In this document: positions 46,970-56,922 of the stretch, piece by piece
How the letters are laid out: the number at the start of each line of letters is the position of its first letter
Position numbering within the stretch: the stretch's first letter is position 1
Source: Marinifilum sp. D737
Lineage (GTDB): Bacteria; Bacteroidota; Bacteroidia; Bacteroidales; Marinifilaceae
Assembly (NCBI RefSeq): GCF_026672275.1
Contig: NZ_JANQCD010000001.1
Location: 62,001 to 126,000, forward strand
Reading direction: 5' to 3'
Length of the DNA: 64,000 nt
The notes under the pieces: generated by a model
Databases searched by the model: none
What the model was told of the DNA's origin: nothing
The model's input: only the letters and a program-made list of their open reading frames with translations
Translations under genes and position numbers: made by a program

Positions 46970-48658
46970 TTAGCTCTTTCGTTTAATTCTTAATTTTTGT
47001 CCTACTTTAAGACTTCTGGCATCATTAATATTATTCAATTTCATAATATCGTAGTTCGAAACCCCAGGAAATTTTTTAGCGATTGTCCAGAAATTATCAC
47101 CTCTTCGTACCGTATAGTAAACATACGACCCATCGGTTTTTTCAGGTGTATTTGTAGCAGCAACAGCAGTGCTTGTGGGACTTACTTTTTTCCCCAATGT
47201 AGCTTGTTTTTGAGCATAGCTCATGCTGTTGAAGCTTTGGTAATAATCAGCTTTAGATTTAGGAACATAAACTACTAGTTTTTGTCCTACTTTAATTAAG
47301 TTTCTTCTGATATTGTTCCAGTATCGCAGGTCTGAAGTTCTAATGTGAAACCATGAAGCGATTAATCCTACGGCATCGCCTGGTTTTACTTTGTAGTATA
47401 CTTTAGCCTTGTTTTTCGGCGTTACATGAGCAAATTTTTGATACCTGTCCCTAGGATTAACAACCTTATCCTTTTGGCTGAAATAATAATCCTTCTTGTA
47501 TGCAAAAATTGAATCTTGCATATCGATGAATTTTGAGGTTAATTTTAACGGAAGTTTAAGGGAATATGCTTTTCCTCCAGGTAAAATATCAGCTCGATAT
47601 TGTGGATTTAAATCTCTTAATTGCTCTTTAGGAATATTAATTACTTTCGAAACTTGATCAAAATGTAAAGTTTCATTAATCATTAATGTATCGCAAGCAA
47701 TTGGGAAATTCGATTTCTTTGGATAAAGATTGTGTTCTTTGTGGTAATTGAAAGTATATATTGCAGCAATAAAAGCTGGAACATATCCTCTGGTTTCACG
47801 AGGTAGTCGATAATAAATATCCCAATAATTTCTTTTACCTCCACTGCGTCTAATGGCTTTGTTAACATTTCCAGGACCACAATTGTAAGCAGCAATTACC
47901 AAATGCCAATTGCCGTATACTTTGTACATATCTTTTAAATATTTAACCGCAGCATAACTCGATTTCACAGGATCTCTTCTTTCATCAACAAAAGAGTTGA
48001 TGTTTAGTTTGTACATGCGACCTGTTCCATACATAAATTGCCATAAACCGCTAGCTCCTGCACGTGATAATGCTTTAGGATTTAATGCCGATTCAATAAT
48101 TGGAAGGTATTTTAGTTCTTGAGGCAAGCCTTCTTTATCTAAAATTTCTTCGAAAATCGGGAAATAATATTCAGATAATCCCATCATGTATTCAACCTGA
48201 GATCTTCTCTTTTCAGAATACAGTTTAATGTAGTTTTTAACGATTTTGTTGTAAGATAAATCGATTAAAGAAGGGATTTGCTTTAAACGATCGATGTATA
48301 TAGAATCATTTAAAGTGATATTGGTATTTGGTTTTTCTGTACTGTAATGAGAATCTGTGTTTTTGATATACCAAAGATGTAATAGGCTATCCAGATTACT
48401 TGAAAAATTAGTATTGATATTGTCATCCAGGTCGTAACGAACATCAACATTGTTCAATTTTAGAAATGCCAGGGTATCTGTTTCTGATTCAGGTTCACTT
48501 ACAGCAATTTCAGTGCTCACAGTGTCCAGATCAGATAAAGTATTTTCAGTTTTTACTTGCTCTTCCTTAATATTTTGCGTTACAGATGGCTTAATTGTAC
48601 TGCATGCCAATGCAGTTACCGATAAAATTATGGGTATAAAAAAAATCTTTCTTCTCAT
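46970..48658 (-). CDS. MltD-like lytic transglycosylase lipoprotein with LysM repeats
   Basis: Cuts peptidoglycan glycan strands between N-acetylmuramate and N-acetylglucosamine. A lipoprotein signal ends at Cys19 (TALAC). The catalytic SLT domain (about 180-300) has Glu189 in IIESALNP, GLWQFM and AAYNCGPGNV. Two clear LysM wall-binding domains follow at about 420-466 and 513-558, and a weaker LysM-like segment at about 328-372. The 562-residue protein suits MltD. It ends the parA-parB-DUF5683 gene string, twelve bases after the DUF5683 gene; this order is common in the phylum. Confidence 0.93.
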   Translation of the reverse strand: MRRKIFFIPIILSVTALACSTIKPSVTQNIKEEQVKTENTLSDLDTVSTEIAVSEPESETDTLAFLKLNNVDVRYDLDDNINTNFSSNLDSLLHLWYIKNTDSHYSTEKPNTNITLNDSIYIDRLKQIPSLIDLSYNKIVKNYIKLYSEKRRSQVEYMMGLSEYYFPIFEEILDKEGLPQELKYLPIIESALNPKALSRAGASGLWQFMYGTGRMYKLNINSFVDERRDPVKSSYAAVKYLKDMYKVYGNWHLVIAAYNCGPGNVNKAIRRSGGKRNYWDIYYRLPRETRGYVPAFIAAIYTFNYHKEHNLYPKKSNFPIACDTLMINETLHFDQVSKVINIPKEQLRDLNPQYRADILPGGKAYSLKLPLKLTSKFIDMQDSIFAYKKDYYFSQKDKVVNPRDRYQKFAHVTPKNKAKVYYKVKPGDAVGLIASWFHIRTSDLRYWNNIRRNLIKVGQKLVVYVPKSKADYYQSFNSMSYAQKQATLGKKVSPTSTAVAATNTPEKTDGSYVYYTVRRGDNFWTIAKKFPGVSNYDIMKLNNINDARSLKVGQKLRIKRKS

Positions 48659-48670
48659 TGTCTCTCTCGT

Positions 48671-49324
48671 CTAAAAAGTAATTTGGCATCTAAATCCAAG
48701 CGTATTGCCCGTAAAGGCTGAGTAGCTTACTGCAGGTTCAACCCTAAAAGTAAGTTCGTCGTTCACATTAAAGTTCATTAAATGTGCATCAACGGCAGCA
48801 TCAATGATGTTTAATACGTAAACTCCCGCTAAAATGATATAGCTGAGATCTCTGTCGTGTTTGTAGGAGTCTTTATTGTTTTTTAATTGTGTTTTGAACC
48901 AATTATGATATCTTTGATCTTGAGCATCGACATCAACCGATGTTAATTCAAGATAACTTTTAGCCGTAGGCTCAGGTAATGCTGGATCTTCAGGATTATA
49001 TTTCCATTCATAAAATTCAGAAAAATCTTTAAATCCATTCTTATATTCTTTAAACCTTTGTGTATTCCAGTTAATTGCATATATGGTAGCACCAATTCCA
49101 GCATAAAGAATAGGAATTTTCCAGTACTTTTTATTGTATGCCTGACCTAAACCTGGCAAGATTACCGAATACATTGTAGCCTTATGAGGAGAGTGTATCT
49201 TAACACTTGATTCCACCTGCACGGTATCTGCAGTAAATTTCTGAGCTTTAACTTGAGTGTTTGCAGCTAAGATAAAAACAAGCAATACCGCCACTGTATT
49301 TAAAAGTGGGCGTAAATTGTTCAA
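48671..49324 (-). CDS. DUF5683 protein, exported
   Basis: A 217-residue protein with a signal peptide ending near ANTQVKAQ (residue 28). The segment SPHKATMYSVILPGLGQAYNKKYWKIPILYAGIG (residues about 46-79) is the DUF5683 core, which usually contains a short hydrophobic hairpin, followed by a second hydrophobic segment near residue 165 (YIILAGVYVLNIIDAAVDAHL). Function is unknown. Its constant placement after parB and before the lytic transglycosylase suggests an envelope role, but this is inference. Confidence 0.85.
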   Translation of the reverse strand: MNNLRPLLNTVAVLLVFILAANTQVKAQKFTADTVQVESSVKIHSPHKATMYSVILPGLGQAYNKKYWKIPILYAGIGATIYAINWNTQRFKEYKNGFKDFSEFYEWKYNPEDPALPEPTAKSYLELTSVDVDAQDQRYHNWFKTQLKNNKDSYKHDRDLSYIILAGVYVLNIIDAAVDAHLMNFNVNDELTFRVEPAVSYSAFTGNTLGFRCQITF

Positions 49325-49349
49325 TTTTAATTGTTTTATGTGTTACTAT

Positions 49350-50225
49350 TTACGAATTCATTTGATCCATAACGGCCAAAATACGCTCTAAATCATCGTC
49401 CGATTTAAATGGGATAATGATTTTTCCTTTACCGTTATTGGTACGCTTTAAATCAACTTTAGTTTTAAAATGTTCTGAAAGATGGTCTTTTAATGACTCA
49501 TACTCTTTAGGCAATGAATTTTTGGAAGGAGCTTTTTTCTCCTTGCTGCCTTTGTTCAATTCACGAACCAATTCCTCAACTTTTCGTACCGAGAAATCAT
49601 TCTCAACGGTTAGTTTAAAGATGTCAAGCTGAGATTTAGGATCGTCAACATTTACAAGAGCTCTTGCATGCCCCATAAGAAGCCTTTTCTCGCGAATTCC
49701 TTTTTGAATTTCGGCAGGTAGTTTAAGTAATCGTAAATAGTTGGATATGGTGGAGCGCTTTTTTCCGACACGTTCGGATAAACTCTCTTGTGTTAGTTTA
49801 ATTTCATCAATTAGCCTTTGATAACTAATGGCAACTTCAATAGAATCAAGATCTTCACGTTGAATATTTTCAACCAATGCCAATTCCAACATTTTGTCAT
49901 CATCAGCAAGGCGAATATATACAGGAACACTATTTAAACCTGCTATTTTAGCAGCTCTAAAACGTCGTTCCCCGGCAATAAGCTGGTAAGAATTGTTATT
50001 GATTTTACGCACCGTTAGCGGCTGTACAATACCTAATTCTTTAATGGATTGGGCAAGTTCATTTAAAGCTTCCTCGTCAAACTTTGTTCTAGGTTGGTAA
50101 GGATTGGCTTCGATTTTAGAAATTTCAATTTCGTTGCTTACACTTTTTACTGGTTTTGCCTGCACTTCATCAACATCGTCGATTAATGCACCTAATCCCC
50201 TTCCTAATGCGCTTTTTTTTGCCAT
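49350..50225 (-). CDS. parB: Chromosome-partitioning protein ParB
   Basis: CTP-dependent DNA clamp that loads at parS sites near the origin. SALGRGLGALI at the N-terminus is the segment that stimulates ParA; the ParB/Srx domain contains NPYQPRTKFDEEALNELAQSI and the CTP-binding GERRFRAAK (about 107-115). The helix-turn-helix follows (about 150-200, with GKKRSTISNYLRLL) and a C-terminal dimerisation domain. The 291-residue length is normal. It follows parA by 20 bases. I saw no perfect parS palindrome near it. Confidence 0.95.
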   Translation of the reverse strand: MAKKSALGRGLGALIDDVDEVQAKPVKSVSNEIEISKIEANPYQPRTKFDEEALNELAQSIKELGIVQPLTVRKINNNSYQLIAGERRFRAAKIAGLNSVPVYIRLADDDKMLELALVENIQREDLDSIEVAISYQRLIDEIKLTQESLSERVGKKRSTISNYLRLLKLPAEIQKGIREKRLLMGHARALVNVDDPKSQLDIFKLTVENDFSVRKVEELVRELNKGSKEKKAPSKNSLPKEYESLKDHLSEHFKTKVDLKRTNNGKGKIIIPFKSDDDLERILAVMDQMNS

Positions 50226-50245
50226 GTTACTCTTTCAATATTATA

Positions 50246-51049
50246 TTATTCGCTGATAATCTTTTCTTTATTACTCATTTTGGTCATGTTGTTGTTCTGC
50301 AACAATTCGCGAGCCAAATTTAAGTAATTAATTGCACCTGCCGAGTCTGCATCATAAAGAATTGCAGGTTTTCCGTAACTTGGAGCTTCTCCAAGTTTGG
50401 TATTTCGTTGAATAATGGTTTCAAATACCATATCCTGGAAATGTTTTCGAACTTCGCTAACCACCTGGTTTGATAATCTTAAACGGCTATCGTACATGGT
50501 TAAAAGGAAACCTTCAATTTCCAATTCGGTATTTAAACGGGATTGAATGATTTTAATTGTGTTTAAAAGTTTACCAAGACCTTCCAATGCAAAATATTCA
50601 CACTGTACAGGTATGATCACTGAGTCAGCTGCCGTAAGTGCATTAACAGTTATTAAACCTAATGATGGAGAACAGTCGATCAAAATAAAATCATAATCAG
50701 GACTTACCTTTTTTAATACATTCGAAAGTATTTTTTCACGATTTGATAGGTTGAGCATTTCAATTTCAGCACCAACCAAATCAATGTGAGAAGGAATAAT
50801 ATCAAAGCCTTCGATATCACTTGTAAGAACTGCGTCTTTCGGATTAATTCCGTCAACTATACATTCATAAATGCTATTTTCGATAGAACGAACATCATAA
50901 CCTATTCCTGATGTTGAATTAGCCTGTGGATCAGCATCAATAATCAGTACCTTATATTCCAAAACGGCAAGGCTCGAAGCCAGGTTGATAGCCGTAGTGG
51001 TTTTCCCAACCCCTCCTTTTTGGTTCGCCAGAGCAATAATTTTAGCCAT
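50246..51049 (-). CDS. parA: Chromosome-partitioning ATPase ParA (Soj)
   Basis: Deviant-Walker ATPase that moves ParB-parS complexes. KIIALANQKGGVGKTTTAINL gives the deviant Walker A motif with two lysines (about 10-17); the signature VLIIDADPQANSTSG and the Walker B FILIDCSPSLGLIT follow. I start at the ATG at 51049 (267 residues) rather than a TTG two codons earlier. A TATCTTTG promoter element lies about 50 bases upstream, separating the gene from rfaE1. Confidence 0.95.
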   Translation of the reverse strand: MAKIIALANQKGGVGKTTTAINLASSLAVLEYKVLIIDADPQANSTSGIGYDVRSIENSIYECIVDGINPKDAVLTSDIEGFDIIPSHIDLVGAEIEMLNLSNREKILSNVLKKVSPDYDFILIDCSPSLGLITVNALTAADSVIIPVQCEYFALEGLGKLLNTIKIIQSRLNTELEIEGFLLTMYDSRLRLSNQVVSEVRKHFQDMVFETIIQRNTKLGEAPSYGKPAILYDADSAGAINYLNLARELLQNNNMTKMSNKEKIISE

Positions 51050-51097
51050 AAACAATTCTTATTACAAGGATTTAAATTAATTTTTTTGATGTAGTTC

Positions 51098-51105
51098 CAA
51101 AGATA
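51098..51105 (-). promoter_or_regulatory. Candidate -7 element for parA
   Basis: Reads TATCTTTG on the minus strand, an exact TAnnTTTG match; a TTTT lies 18 bases upstream in the -33 position. The leader would be about 40 bases and would serve the parA-parB-DUF5683-transglycosylase run. Confidence 0.55.
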
Positions 51106-51264
51106 CAATTTTAAGCGACATTTAAAATTTTGAGTCATTCTAAAATACCAACAGAAACCATTAAATTATCAACATATTACTTGTGTGATTTAAGAAAAAC
51201 GTTCTGAAATCAACTTCTTTAATATCAATTGTTTTCATAATCGAAAATGAGAGTTTAAATGATT

Positions 51265-52266
51265 TTAAACTTTTGCGAATAATTTAATGCTTTCTTTAAG
51301 TAATTGTTCTTTTTCGATTGGTACAACTACAGGAATTTCACATACAATTCCACCCGCTAAATTCGATATTGCAGCAATCTCTTTCGCATTCAAACCTGCC
51401 GCTAAACAAAGTGTTGCAACACTAATTACAGTATCACCAGCACCCGAAACATCTGCAATTTCACGCACCACAGCCGGAATGTGTTCGAAAGTATCTTCAT
51501 TGCTGATAAAAACACCAAGTTCTGAAAGAGTTATCAGCAACTTGTTAATATTCATTTTATTCTGGAACTTTTTAGCTTCAGTAAATAGTCCTTCTATATT
51601 ACCTTTTTCAAGATTAAGATTTGATCCTTCAACAAACTCTTTGAAGTTAGGTTTGAATAGGCTTACGTTTTTATAATCTGAATAGTGACGCTTTTTAGGA
51701 TCGACAAGAATAGGAATATTTTTATCGTTGGCAAACTTCGTAATTTCATCAATTAACTTTTTGGTGATAACACCTTTATCGTAATCTTCGAAAATTACAG
51801 CATGAATTTCGTGTTTATCTAATAAATTTTTAATGTGATGGATAAATTCAACTTCAATCTCATCAGCCAATTCGTGAGTATCTTCTTCATCTACACGAAT
51901 AATGTGTTGATTATCGCTAATAAATCTAGTTTTAACTGTTGTTCTTCGATGTTTGCTCACAACAATTCCTGACTGTTCATCTTGAATATCAGTAAGAAGG
52001 TTTAAGAATTCTTCTCCTTTCTCATCGTTGCCGATTACAGAGCAAAGGATAGGATTTGCTCCCATAGACTTGATATTCAGAGCAACATTGGCAGCACCAC
52101 CCAGTCGGCTTTCACGATTAACACATGAAACAATTGGTACGGGAGCCTCTGGTGAGATTCGATCAACTTTGCCCCAAACGTAGGCATCAACCATTACATC
52201 ACCAATAATTAGCACATTATAATCGGAAAAACTATCAAAAGTTTTTTCAAGTTCAGTTTTGTTCAC
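51265..52266 (-). CDS. rfaE1: D-glycero-D-manno-heptose-7-phosphate kinase, RfaE domain I (PfkB family)
   Basis: Phosphorylates heptose 7-phosphate at C1 for the lipopolysaccharide inner core. The PfkB fold is shown by LIIGDVMVDAYVWGKVDRISPEAPVP (about 19-44), SRLGGAANVALNIKSMGAN, and the ATP/catalytic DVSGAGDTVIS near residue 277 with the base Asp. No cytidylyltransferase domain follows, so the guanylyl/cytidylyl step must be elsewhere. The frame has no early ATG; I choose the GTG at 52266, which gives VNKTELEKTFDSF and 333 residues as in relatives. A GTG at 52356 is the alternative. Confidence 0.85.
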   Translation of the reverse strand: MNKTELEKTFDSFSDYNVLIIGDVMVDAYVWGKVDRISPEAPVPIVSCVNRESRLGGAANVALNIKSMGANPILCSVIGNDEKGEEFLNLLTDIQDEQSGIVVSKHRRTTVKTRFISDNQHIIRVDEEDTHELADEIEVEFIHHIKNLLDKHEIHAVIFEDYDKGVITKKLIDEITKFANDKNIPILVDPKKRHYSDYKNVSLFKPNFKEFVEGSNLNLEKGNIEGLFTEAKKFQNKMNINKLLITLSELGVFISNEDTFEHIPAVVREIADVSGAGDTVISVATLCLAAGLNAKEIAAISNLAGGIVCEIPVVVPIEKEQLLKESIKLFAKV

Positions 52267-52371
52267 AATAATTCGATTTTCGAGATTATTTAAGCAAAGA
52301 TAAACAAATTCGTTTGTTGGTAAAGACAGCTGGAAAACCTTAGGTTTTTTTAACACTTAATTCATTTTAGC

Positions 52372-54846
52372 TTACATCGGATCAACATCAAAATTGATTT
52401 GTATGCTTTTAAAATTTTCAATTTCTTTCAAGAAATTTGCTTGCTGATTTAGAATCCATTTTGCTTTGGCAGGCGAACTTTTCTTTTCAATTTTTAAAAG
52501 AATATTCACGATAAACGAATTTTGAATTCGATTTATAACAGGAGATTGAGGTCCAAAAACCCTAATGCCAAAAATTTTGCGAAGTGAGTTTGCAAAATAA
52601 TTGGCAGCTTCGTTAACCAGGCGTTGATTCTTGTGTTTTAAACTAATGTTGATTAAGCGATAAAATGGAGGATAGATATATTCTTTACGTTCTGCAATTT
52701 GTGATGAATACATCTCAAAATAGTCATTTTTAACTACATTTTTAATGATTTCATGTTCAGGGGTATAGGTTTGAATTAATACCTTGCCTCTTTTCTTTTT
52801 TCTACCTGCACGACCTGATACTTGTGCCATCATTTGAAAACTTCTTTCGTAAGCTCTAAAATCTGGATAATTAAGCATAGAATCGGCATTTAAAATTCCA
52901 ACTAAGCCAACATTATCAAAATCCAAACCTTTCGAAACCATTTGTGTTCCAACCAAAATATCCAATTCATGTTTTTCGAATTGATATATTAGTTTCTCGT
53001 AAGCATTTTTCTTTCTGGTTGTATCCAAATCCATTCTGCCAACTTTAGCTTCAGGAAAGTAGGAGAGAAGTTCTTCTTCAATTTTTTCAGTTCCGAATCC
53101 TCGATCTTCCATACCAGATGAGCCGCAATGTTCACAATTGTTTGGAGGTGTCATGCCATGACCACAATAATGGCATACCAGTAGGTTGGTATGGCGATGA
53201 TAGGTAAGGCTAACCGAACAATTTGGACAGTGAGGAACCCATCCGCACGATTTGCATTCCAAATAAGGAGCATATCCTCTTCTGTTTTGAAATAGGATAA
53301 TTTGTTCTTTGTTCTCCAAACTTTCAGTCATATGTGACATTAATTCGGGAGAAAATATCGATTTCATCATTTTCCTCCTGCGAGCTTCTTTTATATCAGC
53401 TACAATAACTTCAGGCATTTCAATTTCCTGGTGTCTTTTGAATAATTCCACCAAACCGTATTTGCCTGTTTGTGCATTGTAATAACTTTCTAAGGCAGGA
53501 GTTGCTGTTCCCAAAAGGGTTTTTGCTCCATGTAAATTGGCCAGGTATAAAGCTGCATCTCTTGCATGATATCTTGGAGAGGGATCAAATTGTTTGTAGG
53601 TGTTTTCATGTTCTTCATCAATAATAATTAATCCTAAATTATTGAAAGGAAGAAAAACAGAAGAGCGAACACCAAGGATTACCTGGTAAGCTTTATGAGA
53701 ATCAGATTTCAGAATATTGTTATAGATTTCAACTCGTTCTGAATCGTTGAATTTTGAATGGTAAACACCAACTTTATTGCCAAAAACTGATTTCAAACGG
53801 TTAATAATTTGAGTGGTTAATGCAATTTCGGGAAGTAAGTAAAGAACTTGTTTCCCAAGTTTTAATTGTTCTTCTATTAAATGAATATAGATTTCTGTTT
53901 TACCACTAGAGGTTACACCATGCAAAAGCACGCAATTTTTGTGTTCGAAGTTTTCTTGAATCTCATTTATTGCAATCTCTTGATGTGGATTTAATTCCTT
54001 TAATCCTGTTGTATTGATTGAACTATGATCTAATCGGTCTAATTTTTCGAAGTAAAACTTTAAAATATTCTTATCTACCAACGATTTTAAGATTGCTCTT
54101 GAACAATCAACAGATTTTAAAAGTTCATTGCTGCTAACTTTCTCTGGTTTCTCCTCAAAATAATGCTTGGAAAGATTTAGATAAGAGTAAAGTAATTCTT
54201 GTTGTTTTTTTGCACGCTTCAATCGATTTAATATTTCACCAATTTCTTCCTCTGTGAAATTGGAATGCAGACTAACAAATTCTTGTTTTTTCTCTTTGTA
54301 TCCCGATGAAATGTGCTCTTCAACCACCACAGCACCTTTGTCTAGTAATGACTTAATTTGTGGAAGTGTATTTTTTAATCCTGTAGCCTGATTTAAGCTG
54401 GCAATACTTACATCTTTCGACTTGCTTAAAATGTTTAGGATTTGATCTTCAGTTTTACTTAGAGTTATATCAGCAACAAATTCATCGTTAAGGATAATTT
54501 TTGTTTGGCTCTCCAATTTTAAACCCGATGGTATGGCAGCCTTGTATACATCACCCAATACTGATTGATAGTATTGCGATATCCAATCCCAAAATTTTAA
54601 TTGAAAACGATTAATTACCGGAAAGTCATCCAAACAGGATAATATGTTTTTTACCTTGTAATCGGTAGGGGCATTATTGTGAAGTGCTTGTACAATTCCT
54701 GTGTACAGTTTTTTTGTGCCTAACGGAACAACCACCCTTTTCCCAATGGCCATTTGGTCTTTAAACTCTTCCGGAATAGAATAAGTGTAAACACCGGCCA
54801 ATGGAAGTGGCAGTATAATATCTGCGAAATTTGAGTTATTGTTCAT
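52372..54846 (-). CDS. priA: Primosomal replication-restart helicase PriA
   Basis: 3'-to-5' helicase that reloads the replisome at stalled forks. The N-terminal DNA-binding domain opens with ADIILPLPLAGVYTYSIPEEF. Helicase motifs are present: Walker A GVTSSGKTEIY (about 315-325), IIDEEHENTYKQ, GTATPALESY and QNRRGYAP. Zinc-binding cysteines lie in CKSCGWVPHCPNCS and CHYCG / CEHCGSS (about 540-585). SGRAGR matches motif VI. The 824 residues are normal. It runs into rfaE1 with a short gap. Confidence 0.96.
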   Translation of the reverse strand: MNNNSNFADIILPLPLAGVYTYSIPEEFKDQMAIGKRVVVPLGTKKLYTGIVQALHNNAPTDYKVKNILSCLDDFPVINRFQLKFWDWISQYYQSVLGDVYKAAIPSGLKLESQTKIILNDEFVADITLSKTEDQILNILSKSKDVSIASLNQATGLKNTLPQIKSLLDKGAVVVEEHISSGYKEKKQEFVSLHSNFTEEEIGEILNRLKRAKKQQELLYSYLNLSKHYFEEKPEKVSSNELLKSVDCSRAILKSLVDKNILKFYFEKLDRLDHSSINTTGLKELNPHQEIAINEIQENFEHKNCVLLHGVTSSGKTEIYIHLIEEQLKLGKQVLYLLPEIALTTQIINRLKSVFGNKVGVYHSKFNDSERVEIYNNILKSDSHKAYQVILGVRSSVFLPFNNLGLIIIDEEHENTYKQFDPSPRYHARDAALYLANLHGAKTLLGTATPALESYYNAQTGKYGLVELFKRHQEIEMPEVIVADIKEARRRKMMKSIFSPELMSHMTESLENKEQIILFQNRRGYAPYLECKSCGWVPHCPNCSVSLTYHRHTNLLVCHYCGHGMTPPNNCEHCGSSGMEDRGFGTEKIEEELLSYFPEAKVGRMDLDTTRKKNAYEKLIYQFEKHELDILVGTQMVSKGLDFDNVGLVGILNADSMLNYPDFRAYERSFQMMAQVSGRAGRKKKRGKVLIQTYTPEHEIIKNVVKNDYFEMYSSQIAERKEYIYPPFYRLINISLKHKNQRLVNEAANYFANSLRKIFGIRVFGPQSPVINRIQNSFIVNILLKIEKKSSPAKAKWILNQQANFLKEIENFKSIQINFDVDPM

Positions 54847-54863
54847 TTTTGAGGCATTTTCCC

Positions 54864-54894
54864 CAAAGTTATTAGTTCTGATTGAAATCCCAAG
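54864..54894 (-). promoter_or_regulatory. Candidate priA promoter
   Basis: On the minus strand CTTG (54891-54894) is followed after exactly 19 bases by TAACTTTG (54864-54871), one base from consensus. The leader before the priA ATG at 54846 would be only about ten bases. Confidence 0.65.
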
Positions 54895-55054
54895 GCAGGA
54901 ATCTCAATCAGAAGAAATATACTACCGATTCTTAATGAATTTAGTACTTAACTTACTTCGTTCCTAACCGCTATTCATTAATAGATTGGTATTGTACGAA
55001 GTTAATATTCATCATAAAAGGTACAACTTGAACAAAAGCTGTCGCAAATTTTAA

Positions 55055-56902
55055 TTAGATAGAAAGGATTTCGTTGATACGTAAGTATGTATCCTTAACT
55101 TTCTTTTTGTTCTTAATGGTTTTGTTGAAAGGAACGTGGGTAACATCACCATGAACCATTCCTACCATGATACTTTTTTGATCATCCAACAATGCATCAA
55201 CGGCAGCAACACCTAATGTAGAGGCAGTTACACGGTCGAATGCTGATGGAGAACCACCACGCTGCATGTGACCAAGTACTGATACACGAATGTCATATTC
55301 AGGATGTTCCTTTTCAATTTCTTTGGCAATTGTATATGCACCACCCGATTTATCACCTTCGGCAACAATTACAATACCACTTGATTTATGGTCTTTGTAC
55401 CCTTTTTCAAGATACGATTGCAACTCTTCTGCATGAGTTTCTTTTTCTGGAATTAAAATTGCTTCAGCACCAGTTGCAATACCACTACGTAATGCAATAA
55501 AACCAGCATCACGCCCCATTACTTCAATAAAGAATAAACGGTTGTGAGCACTTGCAGTATCGCGAATTTTATCCACAGCATCGATTACTGTATTAATTGC
55601 AGTATCGTACCCAATAGTATAATCGGTACCATACAAGTCATTATCAATGGTTCCTGGGATACCTACAACCGGAATATCGTGCTCTTGTGTAAAGATACGA
55701 GCTCCCGAAAAAGTACCATCACCACCGATTACTACTAAAGCATCGATTTTGTTATCAAGCATTTGCTGATAAGCTTTCTGTCTACCCTCTACGGTTCTAA
55801 ACTCCTGGCTTCTTGCCGAACGAAGAATAGTTCCTCCTTTTCCAAGGATGTTACTTACATCGTGAGATTTCATTTTTTTGAAATCACCATTAATAAGGCC
55901 TTCATAACCTTGTTTGATACCTACAATTTCAAGTTTGTTGAAGATTGCAGTTCGAACAACTGCTCGAATCGCCGCGTTCATGCCTGGAGCATCACCTCCT
56001 GATGTAAGTACACCAATTTTTTTAATTCTTGACATGCTAATATTTATTTTATTTTCAAGTTTGATTTTCTCTACAATTTCGTTCATTAACCAACCAGGAG
56101 TAGATGTTGCTCCACTAACACCAACCGATTTTGCATTGGCAAACCAACCGACATCAATATCCTGTGGTTCTGATATGAAATAACTATTTCGATTTGTGCC
56201 TTTGCAAACATCGAATAGTAATTTTCCATTAGAACTTTTCTTTCCGCTTACGAAAACAATTACATCATGTTTTTGCGCGAACTCTTTAATTAAAGGCACT
56301 CGGTTTGCAACTTTACGACATACTGTGTCATGTGCTTTAAATGGAGCCTTCATTATTTTTTGTAATTCTTCTCGAAGCAGATTAAACCCATCCAGAGTTT
56401 TTGTTGTTTGCGAGAACAATTCTGCTGGTAAATCCGGATTAACCGATTTTAGGTCTTTTGCTGTTTCAATAACAATTGCCTTACCACTGGTTTGACCTAC
56501 CAATCCATTTACTTCGGCATGGCCTTTTTTTCCGTAAATGAGGATTTGGCCATTTACCTTTTTAAGTTCGCGGAATGACTTTTTAATTCTTTTTTGAAGG
56601 TTTAATACTACCGGGCAAGTGGCATCAACGATTTCAATCTTATTCTTTTTTGCAATACGATAAGATGAAGGTGGTTCCCCATGTGCGCGAAACAGTACTT
56701 TCCTTTCCTTTATTCCTTTGAACTCATCATGTTCGATTGTTTGTAATCCTAAATCATTTAAACGGTTAACCTCAATGCTGTTATGAACGATATCGCCAAT
56801 ACAATACAGTTGCGCATCTTTACTTAAATTTTCTTCAGCTTTGTTTATGGCATTTACTACGCCAAAACAAAAACCAGCATTAGGATCGATTTCAATCTTC
56901 AT
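55055..56902 (-). CDS. ispH-pfkA: IspH (HMBPP reductase) joined in frame to 6-phosphofructokinase PfkA
   Basis: One uninterrupted 615-residue frame holds two complete enzymes. Residues 1-289 are IspH, which reduces HMBPP to isopentenyl diphosphate; the iron-sulfur cysteines Cys12, Cys96 and Cys195 and the GHAEVNGLVGQ active-site loop are intact. Residues 290-615 (from the ATG at 56035, 326 residues, normal length) are PfkA: GGDAPGMNAAIR, GGDGTFSGA, catalytic PGTIDND and HMQRGGSPSAFD, with Gly at both positions that mark the ATP-dependent type. There is no linker. Removing one A from the AAAA run just before the junction would restore TAA eight bases ahead of the pfkA ATG, so this may be a recent fusion or a sequence error; internal initiation could also yield free PfkA. 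Follows cmk. Confidence 0.9.
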   Translation of the reverse strand: MKIEIDPNAGFCFGVVNAINKAEENLSKDAQLYCIGDIVHNSIEVNRLNDLGLQTIEHDEFKGIKERKVLFRAHGEPPSSYRIAKKNKIEIVDATCPVVLNLQKRIKKSFRELKKVNGQILIYGKKGHAEVNGLVGQTSGKAIVIETAKDLKSVNPDLPAELFSQTTKTLDGFNLLREELQKIMKAPFKAHDTVCRKVANRVPLIKEFAQKHDVIVFVSGKKSSNGKLLFDVCKGTNRNSYFISEPQDIDVGWFANAKSVGVSGATSTPGWLMNEIVEKIKLENKINISMSRIKKIGVLTSGGDAPGMNAAIRAVVRTAIFNKLEIVGIKQGYEGLINGDFKKMKSHDVSNILGKGGTILRSARSQEFRTVEGRQKAYQQMLDNKIDALVVIGGDGTFSGARIFTQEHDIPVVGIPGTIDNDLYGTDYTIGYDTAINTVIDAVDKIRDTASAHNRLFFIEVMGRDAGFIALRSGIATGAEAILIPEKETHAEELQSYLEKGYKDHKSSGIVIVAEGDKSGGAYTIAKEIEKEHPEYDIRVSVLGHMQRGGSPSAFDRVTASTLGVAAVDALLDDQKSIMVGMVHGDVTHVPFNKTIKNKKKVKDTYLRINEILSI

Positions 56903-56922
56903 TTTTTCTCTCTTAAAGATAA

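Noticed and set aside
49350-51264. Possible parS site near parA-parB
   Set aside because: I looked for the GTTTCACGTGAAAC palindrome around these genes and found no good match.
55763-56495. Several plus-strand frames opposite ispH-pfkA
   Set aside because: They mirror conserved codons of two recognised enzymes and have no motifs.
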